Shown: positions 16,585 to 28,672, counted from the first letter of the stretch. The stretch is 43,371 nucleotides of DNA from Halococcus hamelinensis 100A6 (GCF_000336675.1 NZ_AOMB01000011.1:19848-63218); one strand, 5' to 3'. Notes: generated from the sequence alone by a model not told the origin. A program made the numbers and translations.

Positions 16585-17445
16585 ATGACCGTCCACCCCA
16601 CCGCGACCGCCCGACTACCGACGTCACGACGCGCCGTCCTCAGTGCGCTCGCGCTCTCCGGTGCGGCGGGGATCGGCTACGCGCTCGTTCGCCGCGCGAC
16701 CGACGGGACCGACGCCGATTCGACCGGGCCCCTTGATGGTGGATGGACGCCGCCCCCGGCCAGCGCCGACTGGCAGTGGCAGCTCTCCGGTCCCGTGAAC
16801 ACCGGCTACGACGTCGCGCTCTACGACCTCGACGGGTTCGAGACACCCCGATCGGTCCTCGACTCGCTCGCCGCCGACGGACGCTACCTCATGGCGTACT
16901 TCTCGGGCGGGTCGTACGAGCGATGGCGGCCCGACGCGGGCGACTTTCCGGACTCGGTACTCGGCAACGGGCTCGACGGCTGGCCCGGCGAACGCTGGCT
17001 CGACGTGACCCGCCACGACGCCCTCGAACCAATCATGCGCGAGCGCGCACGGCTCGCGCGCTCGAAGGGGTTCGACGCCATCGAGTGGGACAACATCGAC
17101 GTCCACGCCAACCCGAACACCGGGGTCTCGGTCTCCGCGGCGGACCAGATCGCGTACAACCGGCTGCTCGCGCGGATCGCCCACGACCACGGGCTCGCCA
17201 CGGTTCTCAAGAACGACGCCGGACAGGTCGCGGCGCTCGAACCCGCCTTCGACGGCTGTCTCGCCGAACAGGCCTACGAGTACGATGAAGTCGACGCGTA
17301 CGCGCCGTTCCTCGACGCGGGGAAGTGGCTCGGGATCTGTGAGTATCGGGGCCCGCTCGACTGTGCGGACGCGCGAAGGCGCGGGCTCCACCTCATCCGG
17401 AAACACCCACGGTTGGGTCCCGGTCGCCCCGTCTCGTGCGGATAG
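16585..17445 (+). CDS. Tat-exported GH114-type glycosidase-like protein
   Basis: A 286-residue protein with a twin-arginine signal (TSRRAVLSALALSGAAGIG, about 13-31) and a mature domain resembling endo-alpha-1,4-polygalactosaminidase (GH114, TIM barrel). Markers are WQWQLSG (about 63-69), YDVALYDLDGF, YFSGGSYERWRPD, and GFDAIEWDNIDVH, which carries the acidic residues at the active-site edge. The family cleaves galactosaminoglycans; several members are made by microbes that secrete such exopolysaccharide. No lipobox cysteine follows the signal, so it should be released or held at the cell wall. Halococcus has a thick sulfated heteropolysaccharide wall, so wall turnover is a reasonable but untested role. 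Confidence 0.85.
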   Translation: MTVHPTATARLPTSRRAVLSALALSGAAGIGYALVRRATDGTDADSTGPLDGGWTPPPASADWQWQLSGPVNTGYDVALYDLDGFETPRSVLDSLAADGRYLMAYFSGGSYERWRPDAGDFPDSVLGNGLDGWPGERWLDVTRHDALEPIMRERARLARSKGFDAIEWDNIDVHANPNTGVSVSAADQIAYNRLLARIAHDHGLATVLKNDAGQVAALEPAFDGCLAEQAYEYDEVDAYAPFLDAGKWLGICEYRGPLDCADARRRGLHLIRKHPRLGPGRPVSCG

Positions 17446-17675
17446 GCGAGCGCGGCGGTCCCGCCACCACGTCACAAGAGTTTTGCCGACGAGCGGACCA
17501 CTGCCTCCCATGGCAGCCGAACGCCGCCGTGGACGGCACGCAGCCCGACCGTCGACCAGCCCCGGCTTCGGCTCTCGCTTTTTCGGTCGCTTCTGACGAG
17601 CGTGGACGCCGCGGCGGCCGAAACCCTCACACCCGAGTCGGAACCGTTAGTTGAACGACTCCCGGTAGACCCCAC

Positions 17676-19172
17676 ATGAAACTCCCCGAAGCACAGCTCG
17701 CGGTGCTCGAAGCCGCGAGCGCGAACGAGGCACAGCCGATCGACGAGATCGCGACCGAGACGGGCACGAACCCCACGACCGCCACCGGTGCGGCCTTCGC
17801 GCTCGAAGACGAGGGGCTCCTCGACGTCATCGAACACACCCGAACGACGGCGAGCCTCACCGACGAGGGCCGCGAGTACGCCGACGCTGGACTCCCCGAG
17901 ACCCGGCTCTACGAGGCTGCCGACGGGATCGAGGGCGACGCCGAGATGGGGCCCGTCATCGGCGCGTCCGGACTCGACGGCCCGGCGGTCGACATCGCGC
18001 TCTCGAACTTCGCCCGGAAGGAGTATGGAAAAATCGAATCGGGAACCATCCGCATCGACCCCGAGGCCGACCCCGACGATGATCCCGAACACGCGGCGCT
18101 CGCCGCGCTCGCCGACGGCGAATCGGTCCCGGACGAGGCGGTCCTCGACCGCCTCGCGAGTCGGGACCTCGTCCAGCGCGAGGAGACGGTCGTGCGCGAG
18201 GTCCGACTCACCGACGACGGCGTGACGGCGCTGATGGAAGGCGTCGAGGCCGCCGACACCGTCGGCCAGCTCACCTCCGACCTCCTCACCACCGGCGAGT
18301 GGCGCGACGTCGAGTTCGCCGAGTACAACGTCGAAGCCGACGCCGAGCAGGTCGACGGCGGTCGGATCCACCCGCTCCGGCGGACCGCCGAACGCGTGAA
18401 GGACGTCCTCGTCGGTATGGGCTTCGAGGAGATGGACGGCCCGCACGCCGACGCGGAGTTCTGGATCAACGACGCGCTGTTCATGCCCCAGGACCACCCC
18501 GCGAGAACCCACTGGGACCAGTTCACGCTCGCGGACCCCCCGGCGATCGACGACCTGCCGGACGACCTGGTCGCGGGGGTCAAGCGTGCCCATCTGGAGG
18601 GCGTCGACGACGGCGAGGGCTATCACTCGCCGTGGGCCGAGGACGTCGCGCGCGGCCTCACACTGCGTGGACACACCACCTCGCTGTCGGCGCGCTACCT
18701 CTCGGGCGAGGCGGTCGGCGACCTCGAACCGCCACAGCGGTTCTTCAGCGTCGAGAAGGTCTACCGCAACGACACCCTCGATTCGACCCATCTCCTCGAG
18801 TTCTTCCAGATCGAGGGCTGGGTGATGGCCGAGGACCTCTCGGTACGCGACCTGATGGGCACCTTCACCGAGTTCTACGCGCAGTTCGGGATCACCGACC
18901 TCCAGTTCAAACCCACCTACAACCCCTACACCGAGCCGAGTTTCGAACTCTTCGGCGAACATCCGACGACTGGGGAACTCGTCGAGATCGGTAACTCCGG
19001 GCTCTTCAGACCCGAGATGCTCGATCCCCTTGGTGTGGACTGTGACGTGATGGCGTGGGGGCTCGCGCTCGAACGCCTCCTCATGCTCACCCACGGCTTC
19101 GAGGACATTCGTGACGTCCACGGCACGCTCGTGGATCTCGACTTCCTCCGGAACGCGGAGGTGGTCTACTGA
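17676..19172 (+). CDS. pheS: Phenylalanyl-tRNA synthetase alpha subunit
   Basis: A 498-residue class II synthetase subunit. An N-terminal winged-helix region (about 1-75) precedes the catalytic domain, with motif 2-like VYRNDTLDSTHLLEFFQIEG (about 366-385) and motif 3-like GLALERLLML (about 466-475). Phe-binding motif FKPTYNPYTEPSFE is present. It attaches phenylalanine to tRNA-Phe as an alpha2-beta2 enzyme with PheT. The stop TGA shares one base with the pheT ATG, so they are one operon and likely coupled. The 230-base gap upstream has no protein gene; a 28-codon ATG frame at 17511 shows no conserved features. Confidence 0.96.
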   Translation: MKLPEAQLAVLEAASANEAQPIDEIATETGTNPTTATGAAFALEDEGLLDVIEHTRTTASLTDEGREYADAGLPETRLYEAADGIEGDAEMGPVIGASGLDGPAVDIALSNFARKEYGKIESGTIRIDPEADPDDDPEHAALAALADGESVPDEAVLDRLASRDLVQREETVVREVRLTDDGVTALMEGVEAADTVGQLTSDLLTTGEWRDVEFAEYNVEADAEQVDGGRIHPLRRTAERVKDVLVGMGFEEMDGPHADAEFWINDALFMPQDHPARTHWDQFTLADPPAIDDLPDDLVAGVKRAHLEGVDDGEGYHSPWAEDVARGLTLRGHTTSLSARYLSGEAVGDLEPPQRFFSVEKVYRNDTLDSTHLLEFFQIEGWVMAEDLSVRDLMGTFTEFYAQFGITDLQFKPTYNPYTEPSFELFGEHPTTGELVEIGNSGLFRPEMLDPLGVDCDVMAWGLALERLLMLTHGFEDIRDVHGTLVDLDFLRNAEVVY

Positions 19173-20878
19173 TGCCCGTCGTCGACGTCGACCCCGACGA
19201 ACTCCGGCGGTTCACCGGTCACGAAACCGAGGACGACGAACTCCTCGCCGACCTCTTCGAGCTCGGCCTCGAGTTCGAAGGCGAGACCGAGGACGGCCTG
19301 TTCCAGCTCGAATTCGAGGCCGATCGGCTCGACAGACTCTCGGTCGAGGGCGTCGCGCGCTCGCTTCGCTACCAGTACGGCGACGACCGGGGGATCTACG
19401 TCCCGAACACCAACGCGCCCGACTGGACCATCGAGGTCGACGAGAGCGTCCCGGACGAGCGGCCCTACGTCACGGGCGCGGTGATCCGAGGGGTGGACCT
19501 CGACGAGGCAGGACTCGACTCGCTGATCCAGTTGCAGGAGAAACTCCACGCTACGATGGGCCGCGGGCGCGCAAAGGGGGCCATCGGGATCCACGACCTG
19601 GCGATGGTCAAGGGCCGGGCCCGGATCGAGGGCGGCGAGAACTCGATCACCTACCGCGGGGTCGACCCCGATGGCGATAGCTTCGTCGCGCTCGACGACG
19701 ACGCCGAACGCACCCCCGGGGAGATCCTCACCGACCACCCGACCGGCGAGACCTACGCCGACCTCCTCGACGACTACGTGCGCTATCCCGCGATCTACGA
19801 CGACCTCGGGCTGTTCTCGTTTCCTCCCGTCATCAACGGCCGGCGGACCGAGGTCGACACCGGGAGCCGTGAGCTCCTCGTCGAACTCACGGGAACCGAC
19901 CAGTGGACCATCGACCGGATGTGCGCCATCATCTGCTATGCGCTCGACGCCCGCGGCGCGACGGTCGAGCGCGTGACCGTCGAGTACCCCGACGGCGACC
20001 TCGACCGGCCCGACTTCGAGGTGACCGAAAAGACCGTCGCACACGACCGGATCGAGCGCGCGCTCGGGGTCGCGCTCGACGAACGCGAGGTGGTGGACCT
20101 CCTCGAACGGTCGGGCCTCGACGCCGAGACCGACCCGACCGATGACGCGGTCTACACCGTCTCGATACCGCCCTACCGGACGGACGTGCTCCACCCCGTC
20201 GACGTGATCGACGACATCGGGCGGGCCTACGGCTTCAACGCCCTCGAACCGGAGTACCCCGACGTCAGCACGGTCGGGGGCCGCCACGAGCGCTCGCGCC
20301 ACGAACGCGCGGTCCGCGAGACCCTCGTGGGGCTCGGTTTCGAGGACCTGTTGAACTTCCACCTCATCGGCGAGGCCGAGAACTTCGACCGGATGGCCCT
20401 CGACCCGTCGGACGACGCCCTCGGCGCGGCCGACCCCGCCCGGATCGCCGAGCCCTACAGCCGTGATTACGAGGTCGTCCGGACCTGGGCACTGCCCTCG
20501 CTGTTGATGGTGCTCGAAAACAACACCCACCGGCGCTACCCACAGTCCCTCGCCGAGGTCGGCCTCGTCGCCCACGTCGACCCCGAGGAAGAAACCGACC
20601 TCGCCGAGGAGCGCCACGTCGCCGGCGTCCTCGCCCGGACCGACGCCTCGTTCGAGGACGCCAAAAGTCGATTGTCGGGGCTCGCGCGCGCGTTCGACGT
20701 CGACCTCGAAACGCCCGCGACCGAGCACCCCTCGTTCATCGACGGGCGCGCCGCGAGCGTGGTGCTCGACGGCGATCACGCGGGTGTCGTCGGCGAACTC
20801 CACCCAGAAGTTCTCGTCGAGCACGGCCTCGAAGTTCCCGTCGTGGGCTTCGAGTTCCGGGCCGACGCGCTCCGATAG
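19172..20878 (+). CDS. pheT: Phenylalanyl-tRNA synthetase beta subunit
   Basis: A 568-residue partner of PheS. It shows the archaeal/eukaryotic short beta subunit plan: B1-like N-terminus, B3/B4 editing region (about 95-270), B5 domain (about 280-360), then a class II-like core that lacks catalysis (DVIDDIGRAYGFN near 345). It lacks the EMAP-like and anticodon-binding extensions of bacterial PheT. Its ATG overlaps the pheS stop by one base. Its TAG stop (20876-20878) directly abuts the pyrD stop on the other strand, leaving no intergenic base. Confidence 0.96.
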   Translation: MPVVDVDPDELRRFTGHETEDDELLADLFELGLEFEGETEDGLFQLEFEADRLDRLSVEGVARSLRYQYGDDRGIYVPNTNAPDWTIEVDESVPDERPYVTGAVIRGVDLDEAGLDSLIQLQEKLHATMGRGRAKGAIGIHDLAMVKGRARIEGGENSITYRGVDPDGDSFVALDDDAERTPGEILTDHPTGETYADLLDDYVRYPAIYDDLGLFSFPPVINGRRTEVDTGSRELLVELTGTDQWTIDRMCAIICYALDARGATVERVTVEYPDGDLDRPDFEVTEKTVAHDRIERALGVALDEREVVDLLERSGLDAETDPTDDAVYTVSIPPYRTDVLHPVDVIDDIGRAYGFNALEPEYPDVSTVGGRHERSRHERAVRETLVGLGFEDLLNFHLIGEAENFDRMALDPSDDALGAADPARIAEPYSRDYEVVRTWALPSLLMVLENNTHRRYPQSLAEVGLVAHVDPEEETDLAEERHVAGVLARTDASFEDAKSRLSGLARAFDVDLETPATEHPSFIDGRAASVVLDGDHAGVVGELHPEVLVEHGLEVPVVGFEFRADALR

Positions 20879-21931
20879 TCAATCGAGGTCCGCGCCGACC
20901 GCGTCCGCGACGCACTCGAAGCCGTCGCGGTCGAGCATTTCGAGGAGTCCCCGGTTGATGTCGCGCGCGATGGCCGGTCCCTCGTAGACGAACCCCGTAT
21001 AGAGCTGCACCAGCGACGCGCCCGCCCGGATCTTCCGGTAGGCACCCGCCGCGCTCGATACGCCGCCGACCCCGACGACGGGGAGGTCGGTGCGCTCGGC
21101 GACGAACGCCACCGTACGCGTCGCGCGTGCATCCAACGGCTTCCCGGACAGCCCACCCTTTTCGTCCCGGTGTGCCCCGCGGAGTGATGCTGGCCGTTCG
21201 GTGGTCGTGTTCGTCGCGATGACCCCGTCGAGCCCCTCGTCCTCGGCCACGGCGACGGCCTCGGCGACCGCGTCGTCGGTGAGGTCTGGCGAGAGCTTGA
21301 CGAGCAGCGGGCTCGCGCCCGCCTCGCGGAGCGTTCCGAGGATCCGTTCGAGGTGTGCGCGGTTCTGGAGGTCGCGGAGCCCCGGCGTGTTCGGGCTCGA
21401 TACGTTGACCACGAAGTAGTCACCCGTCGAACAGCGCTCGTAGGAGGAGACGTAATCGGCGGCCGCGTCGTCGAGCGGGGTCGACTTCGACTTCCCGATG
21501 TTGACGCCAACCGGAACGTCCACGCGTGCGTGCGCGAGGCGCTCGCCGATCCGGTCGGCCCCGTGGTTGTTGAACCCCATCCGGTTGACGAGCGCGCGGT
21601 CGTCCGGCAGCCGGAACAGCCGCGGGCGCGGGTTGCCGCCCTGTGGTTCGGCGGTGACGCCACCGACCTCGACGTGGCCGAAGCCGAACGCCGCCAGCGC
21701 CCGCGGGATCTCGGCGTTCTTGTCGAAGCCAGCCGCCATCCCGACGGGGTTCGGGAAGTCGAGGCCGAACGCGACCGTTCGGAGCCGGTCGTCGTCGACC
21801 CGATATCGTGCGTCGAGCGCGCGCTCGGCCGGGGTGTGTTGGACGGCTCCGAGAACCGTCTTCGCGGCTCCGTGGACCGACTCCGCCGGGAGACGAAACA
21901 ACAGCGGCTTCAGCGCGTCGTAGCCTGTCAT
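20879..21931 (-). CDS. pyrD: Dihydroorotate dehydrogenase, class 2
   Basis: A 350-residue FMN enzyme oxidising dihydroorotate to orotate in pyrimidine synthesis. The N-terminal helical segment (about 1-35) that docks class 2 enzymes to the membrane quinone pool is present. Core motifs are NPVGMAAGFDKN (61-72), NRMGFNN (117-123) and NVSSPNTPG with the catalytic serine that distinguishes class 2. The ATG at 21931 (MTGYDALKP) fits the family; the frame runs eight codons further. It ends head-on against pheT with adjacent stops. Confidence 0.95.
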   Translation of the reverse strand: MTGYDALKPLLFRLPAESVHGAAKTVLGAVQHTPAERALDARYRVDDDRLRTVAFGLDFPNPVGMAAGFDKNAEIPRALAAFGFGHVEVGGVTAEPQGGNPRPRLFRLPDDRALVNRMGFNNHGADRIGERLAHARVDVPVGVNIGKSKSTPLDDAAADYVSSYERCSTGDYFVVNVSSPNTPGLRDLQNRAHLERILGTLREAGASPLLVKLSPDLTDDAVAEAVAVAEDEGLDGVIATNTTTERPASLRGAHRDEKGGLSGKPLDARATRTVAFVAERTDLPVVGVGGVSSAAGAYRKIRAGASLVQLYTGFVYEGPAIARDINRGLLEMLDRDGFECVADAVGADLD

Positions 21932-21964
21932 GCGGTTCGGTGGTCCGACGGTCACGTCGAACCC

Positions 21965-22162
21965 TCAGAAGTCGTGTTCGACCTCGTCCTGGTCGGCCTT
22001 CTGGATGATGATCTTGTCCTCGCGAACGCGAACGAACACCTCGTCGCCGATCGCCATCCCCGCAACCGAGAGTTCGTCTTCGTGGAGGTTGACGTGTACG
22101 TTGTGGTACTCGCCCTCGTTGTCTTTTGCCCCGCTCGGACTGAGCTTCTTTTTCCGTACCAT
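21965..22162 (-). CDS. AbrB/SpoVT-like small protein
   Basis: A 65-residue protein (MVRKKKLSPSGAKDNEGEYH...). Two strands around ELSVAGMAIGDEVFVRVRED and KIIIQ resemble the swapped-hairpin AbrB/MazE DNA-binding fold (VGDEVxVxxxxxxIxI). The basic N-terminus and acidic C-terminus suggest a nucleic-acid-binding dimer. The family is common in haloarchaea but unnamed as far as I know; it could be a regulator or a lone antitoxin-like protein. No toxin frame is adjacent. The ATG at 22162 is chosen because upstream residues lack similarity. It diverges from the MC1 gene. Confidence 0.75.
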   Translation of the reverse strand: MVRKKKLSPSGAKDNEGEYHNVHVNLHEDELSVAGMAIGDEVFVRVREDKIIIQKADQDEVEHDF

Positions 22163-22287
22163 CGCGGCGTCTGACTCGGGACTTCGCGGTTGGATACTCT
22201 TAACCTTACGGTCCGTTCGTCGTCCCGTCGGGTTCGTGGCCACCCAGCCCCAACTATCGGCTTCCGTCACCCGATATGAGGGACATG

Positions 22288-22295
22288 TTTATACA
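22288..22295 (+). promoter_or_regulatory. TATA box of the MC1 gene
   Basis: TTTATACA lies 37 bases before the MC1 ATG. The expected transcript start (about 22315-22318) falls on ATGGAGTGGTGA, a three-codon mini-frame whose GGAG also stands 10 bases before the real ATG as a Shine-Dalgarno sequence. Confidence 0.65.
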
Positions 22296-22331
22296 TCGCC
22301 CTGTGTTGGGTTGGCATGGAGTGGTGAAACC

Positions 22332-22643
22332 ATGGCACGTGATACGGATGGCAAGCGGAACTTCGCACTGCGCGACGCGAACGGCGAGACCAGCGTTTTC
22401 TCGGGACGAACCCCGCGTCAGGCTGCGCTGAAGGCCGCTCGACGGCTCGAACCGGCCGACGGCGAGTCGAACGCGAGCCGACAGGACCTCCGGCTTCGTG
22501 AGAAGGGGACCCACAAGGTCCACATCTACGAGGGGTGGGCCTGGCGCGAGGACGCCCCCGACGACAAGCCGGACTGGATGCCCTCGACGATCACCGAGGC
22601 GAACGTCTCGAAGCAGGGCATCGAACACCTAGAGGAACTGTAG
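22332..22643 (+). CDS. MC1-family chromosomal protein
   Basis: A 103-residue homologue of MC1, the monomeric non-histone DNA-bending protein of methanosarcinas and haloarchaea. Recognisable blocks are RNFALRDANGETSVFSG (about 9-25), TPRQAALKAARRLEP (about 27-41), LRLREKGTHKVHIYEGWAW and DKPDWMPSTI. MC1 binds DNA non-specifically, prefers bent sites and compacts the chromosome. Acidic substitutions relative to Methanosarcina suit high salt. The ATG at 22332 follows a GGAG sequence and TATA box. It diverges from the AbrB-like gene and precedes the rRNA promoters by about 270 bases. Confidence 0.9.
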   Translation: MARDTDGKRNFALRDANGETSVFSGRTPRQAALKAARRLEPADGESNASRQDLRLREKGTHKVHIYEGWAWREDAPDDKPDWMPSTITEANVSKQGIEHLEEL

Positions 22644-22911
22644 TCCGCCGAATCCCCACTTACTTTGCCGCCGCGCGACGAGCCACGGCTGCGCGGCCAG
22701 ACACCCGACCAGACCCGACGCGCACGCGTGGGATGACCGGCCGGCCTCCAGCCGCGCGATATTCCTCCGAGTCCCTCGACGACCCCGACTATCGAACCGT
22801 TTTGAGGGTAGTTCGTTTTGGTACCGGCAACATTTCAGCCGATCCCCGATGAAGGATCGTCCGTGAGAGGCGACTTCGCGAAGCAAGCCAACGGGCCGCA
22901 CACGGCGTCTA
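22644..22911. other. Non-coding gap before the rRNA promoters
   Basis: This stretch has no credible gene or RNA. A CAGCCGCGCGATATTCC segment and a TTTTGAGGG run are visible but I can assign no role. Confidence 0.6.
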
Positions 22912-22958
22912 ATCCGACGGACTTATGAGTTAGTCGGGATTTGGAGTGAAATGCGAAG
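22912..22958 (+). promoter_or_regulatory. rRNA promoter P1
   Basis: TCCGACGGACTTATGAG with TATA-like CTTATG (22922-22927), followed 25 bases on by GTGAAATGCGAAGG, matches the haloarchaeal rRNA promoter pattern (TCCGAC, TTATG, then a TGCGAA start region). Confidence 0.75.
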
Positions 22959-22986
22959 GTCGGTTGGAAACGACCGACGAAGCAGG

Positions 22987-23040
22987 AATCCGACGCCCTT
23001 AAGTGGTACAGGGCACTCGGATGGAATGCAGAAAGCAAGC
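22987..23040 (+). promoter_or_regulatory. rRNA promoter P2
   Basis: AATCCGACGCCCTTAAGTGG with CTTAAG (22998-23003) is followed by ACTCGGATGGAATGCAGAAAGC, which parallels the start regions of P1 and P3. Confidence 0.75.
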
Positions 23041-23112
23041 GAAGTCGAGGGCCGTTCAATTCGGCCCTCGGGATGGATTCCCGGAGGCGAGTTCGGCTCG
23101 CCTTCGACGACA

Positions 23113-23166
23113 TCGCTTCGGAGGGTTTATCCCTTCGAACGATGTACGATGGAATCCGAAGCAAGC
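23113..23166 (+). promoter_or_regulatory. rRNA promoter P3
   Basis: TATA-like TTTATC (23126-23131) lies inside the imperfect inverted repeat TTCGGAGGG/CCCTTCGAA, followed by GATGGAATCCGAAGC. The 33 bases 23117-23149 recur exactly at P4. Confidence 0.8.
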
Positions 23167-23238
23167 GAAACCAAGGCCGGCAACGCCGGTCTTTGCAGCG
23201 GGCTTCCGAGGGCGAGGTCGACTCGCCCCGGATGACAT

Positions 23239-23290
23239 CCGATTCGGAGGGTTTATCCCTTCGAACGATGTACGAGGAAGTCCGAAGGAG
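23239..23290 (+). promoter_or_regulatory. rRNA promoter P4
   Basis: TTTATC (23252-23257) is 126 bases after that of P3, in an identical 33-base block (23243-23275), followed by AGGAAGTCCGAAGGAG. This is the promoter nearest to 16S. Confidence 0.8.
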
Positions 23291-23337
23291 ATGAGGATTC
23301 CGCCCCTGCGGTCCGCCGTCAAGACGGGATCTGATGG

Positions 23338-23395
23338 TAGCCCTTGGTAGTTCGGTGACACCCGGTTCGGTCCGTGGTGTCGCTGAATGCGAACC
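23338..23395 (+). other. Pre-16S processing stem, 5' arm
   Basis: Pairs over nearly its whole length with 24966-25022: TAGCCCTTGGTAGTTCGGTG against CACCGATGAACTACCAAGGG, then CACCCGGTTCGG and GTGTCGCTGAATGCGAAC against their partners. The unpaired bases in both arms fit the bulge-helix-bulge cut by the tRNA-splicing endonuclease (endA, 12567). Confidence 0.85.
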
Positions 23396-23454
23396 CGATA
23401 GGTGAACACACCCTTGTGTTCCCGCCTATACCCCCCGAGCCTTGTGCTCGGGAC

Positions 23455-24929
<1,475 letters not shown>

Positions 24930-24965
24930 AACGAACGGGACCGGGCCGACGGCCCGGCCCACGTA

Positions 24966-25022
24966 CGTTCGCAGTCAGCGACCCACGGTGCCGACCGGGC
25001 ACCGATGAACTACCAAGGGCTG
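24966..25022 (+). other. Pre-16S processing stem, 3' arm
   Basis: Complement of 23338-23395, closing the 16S precursor loop. It contains CAGCGACCCACGG and ACTACCAAGGGCTG. Confidence 0.85.
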
Positions 25023-25086
25023 CCGACAGAACGCGACAGCCTTCCGTTGTCGTGTCCCGCAGCGGGTGGACGCGAACGAGGAAGGC

Positions 25087-25158
25087 GGGCCCATAGCTCA
25101 GTGGGAGAGTGCCTCCTTTGCAAGGAGGATGCCCTGGGTTCGAATCCCAGTGGGTCCA
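25087..25158 (+). tRNA. tRNA-Ala (TGC)
   Basis: A 72-base cloverleaf in the 16S-23S spacer. The acceptor GGGCCCA pairs with TGGGTCC, the anticodon loop is TTTGCAA with anticodon TGC, the T-arm is CTGGGTTCGAATCCCAG and the discriminator is A. This is the standard euryarchaeal spacer tRNA; no intron and no encoded CCA. Confidence 0.97.
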
Positions 25159-25177
25159 TATGTCGGGTTGAAGCGAA

Positions 25178-25201
25178 CCGAGTCCCTTAAGTGGGTCTCG
25201 G
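25178..25201 (+). promoter_or_regulatory. Possible internal spacer promoter / hairpin
   Basis: CCGAGTCCCTTAAGTGGGTCTCGG shares CCTTAAGTGG with P2 and is also a hairpin (CCGAG/CTCGG plus CCC/GGG). An internal promoter upstream of 23S is known from some haloarchaea; for this site it is inference. Confidence 0.35.
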
Positions 25202-25306
25202 GGATATGCTTGAATCCGACCGAACCGATGCACCACCCCGTGCAAGCGTGGGTGGGAAGGGTTGAGACACGCCTGCCAACACTCAGGCGTGTGGATGAGA
25301 CCGTGT

Positions 25307-25363
25307 GTACGTGCGATCCAGGCGTCCACTGGACCCGTTCAGCGGGTTCATGGATTCTGATTG
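25307..25363 (+). other. Pre-23S processing stem, 5' arm
   Basis: GTACGTGCGATCCAG, CTGGACCCGTTCAGC and TGGATTCTGATTG pair with 28305-28357. An independent hairpin CACGCCTG/CAGGCGTG (25268-25291) stands just before it. Confidence 0.85.
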
Positions 25364-25369
25364 AAGACC

Positions 25370-28294
<2,925 letters not shown>

Positions 28295-28304
28295 AGTCAT
28301 ATCG

Positions 28305-28357
28305 CATTGGAATCCGTCCAGCTGGACGGGTCCAGGCGCAAACTGGATCGCACGTAT
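28305..28357 (+). other. Pre-23S processing stem, 3' arm
   Basis: Complement of 25307-25363 with mismatched bulges near GGAATCCGTCC; closes the 23S precursor loop. Confidence 0.85.
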
Positions 28358-28432
28358 TACACACATCGACGCAGCCCGAACGCATCGGCCACCGATCGTC
28401 GGCTTCACGTGGTTCGAGTCCACGGATCGGCA

Positions 28433-28663
28433 TTAAGGCGGCCACAGCGGCGGGGCGACTCCCGTACCCATCCCGAACACGGCAGATAAGCCCGCCAGCG
28501 TTCCAACGAGTACTGGAGTGCGCGAGCCTCTGGGAAAATTGCCTCGCAAGAGGGGCCAAGTACGAGCCCAGGAACGCAATCGGTAGTACACGCAGGGTCC
28601 GTCCCGGTGGAACCCGAGACCGTTCCGTTACAACGGCTCGCAACTGGTGGTTCGCCGCCTCCC
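28433..28663 (+). rRNA. rrf: 5S ribosomal RNA with 108-base insertion
   Basis: Starts TTAAGGCGGCC and runs as a normal haloarchaeal 5S (CCCGTACCCATCCCGAACAC, TACTGGAGTGCGCGAGCC) to GGGAAAATTG. It then departs from the family for 108 bases and resumes at GTTCGCCGCCT (28650-28660), which supplies the helix I 3' strand. Total length is about 231 against the usual 122 or so. The same 231-base form with a 108-base insert is known for Halococcus morrhuae. Ends are uncertain by about two bases. Confidence 0.93.
28542..28649 (+). other. 108-base insertion within 5S rRNA
   Basis: If removed, TTG joins GTTCGCCGCC and the helix CCAA/TTGG plus helix I are restored. The insert opens with the hairpin CCTC-GCAA-GAGG (a GNRA tetraloop) and holds a second likely hairpin CCGT-TACA-ACGG (28625-28636). 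Boundaries are ambiguous by a base because G occurs on both sides. Confidence 0.88.
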
Positions 28664-28672
28664 ATTCATATC

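Noticed and set aside
17511-17597. A 28-codon ATG frame upstream of pheS as a leader peptide
   Set aside because: It has no phenylalanine run beyond chance, no conserved pattern and an Arg-rich composition typical of a GC-rich shadow.
28433-28560. First reading of 5S as truncated, with helix I lacking its 3' strand
   Set aside because: The missing strand GTTCGCCGCCT is found 108 bases on, so the gene is interrupted by an insert and not broken.
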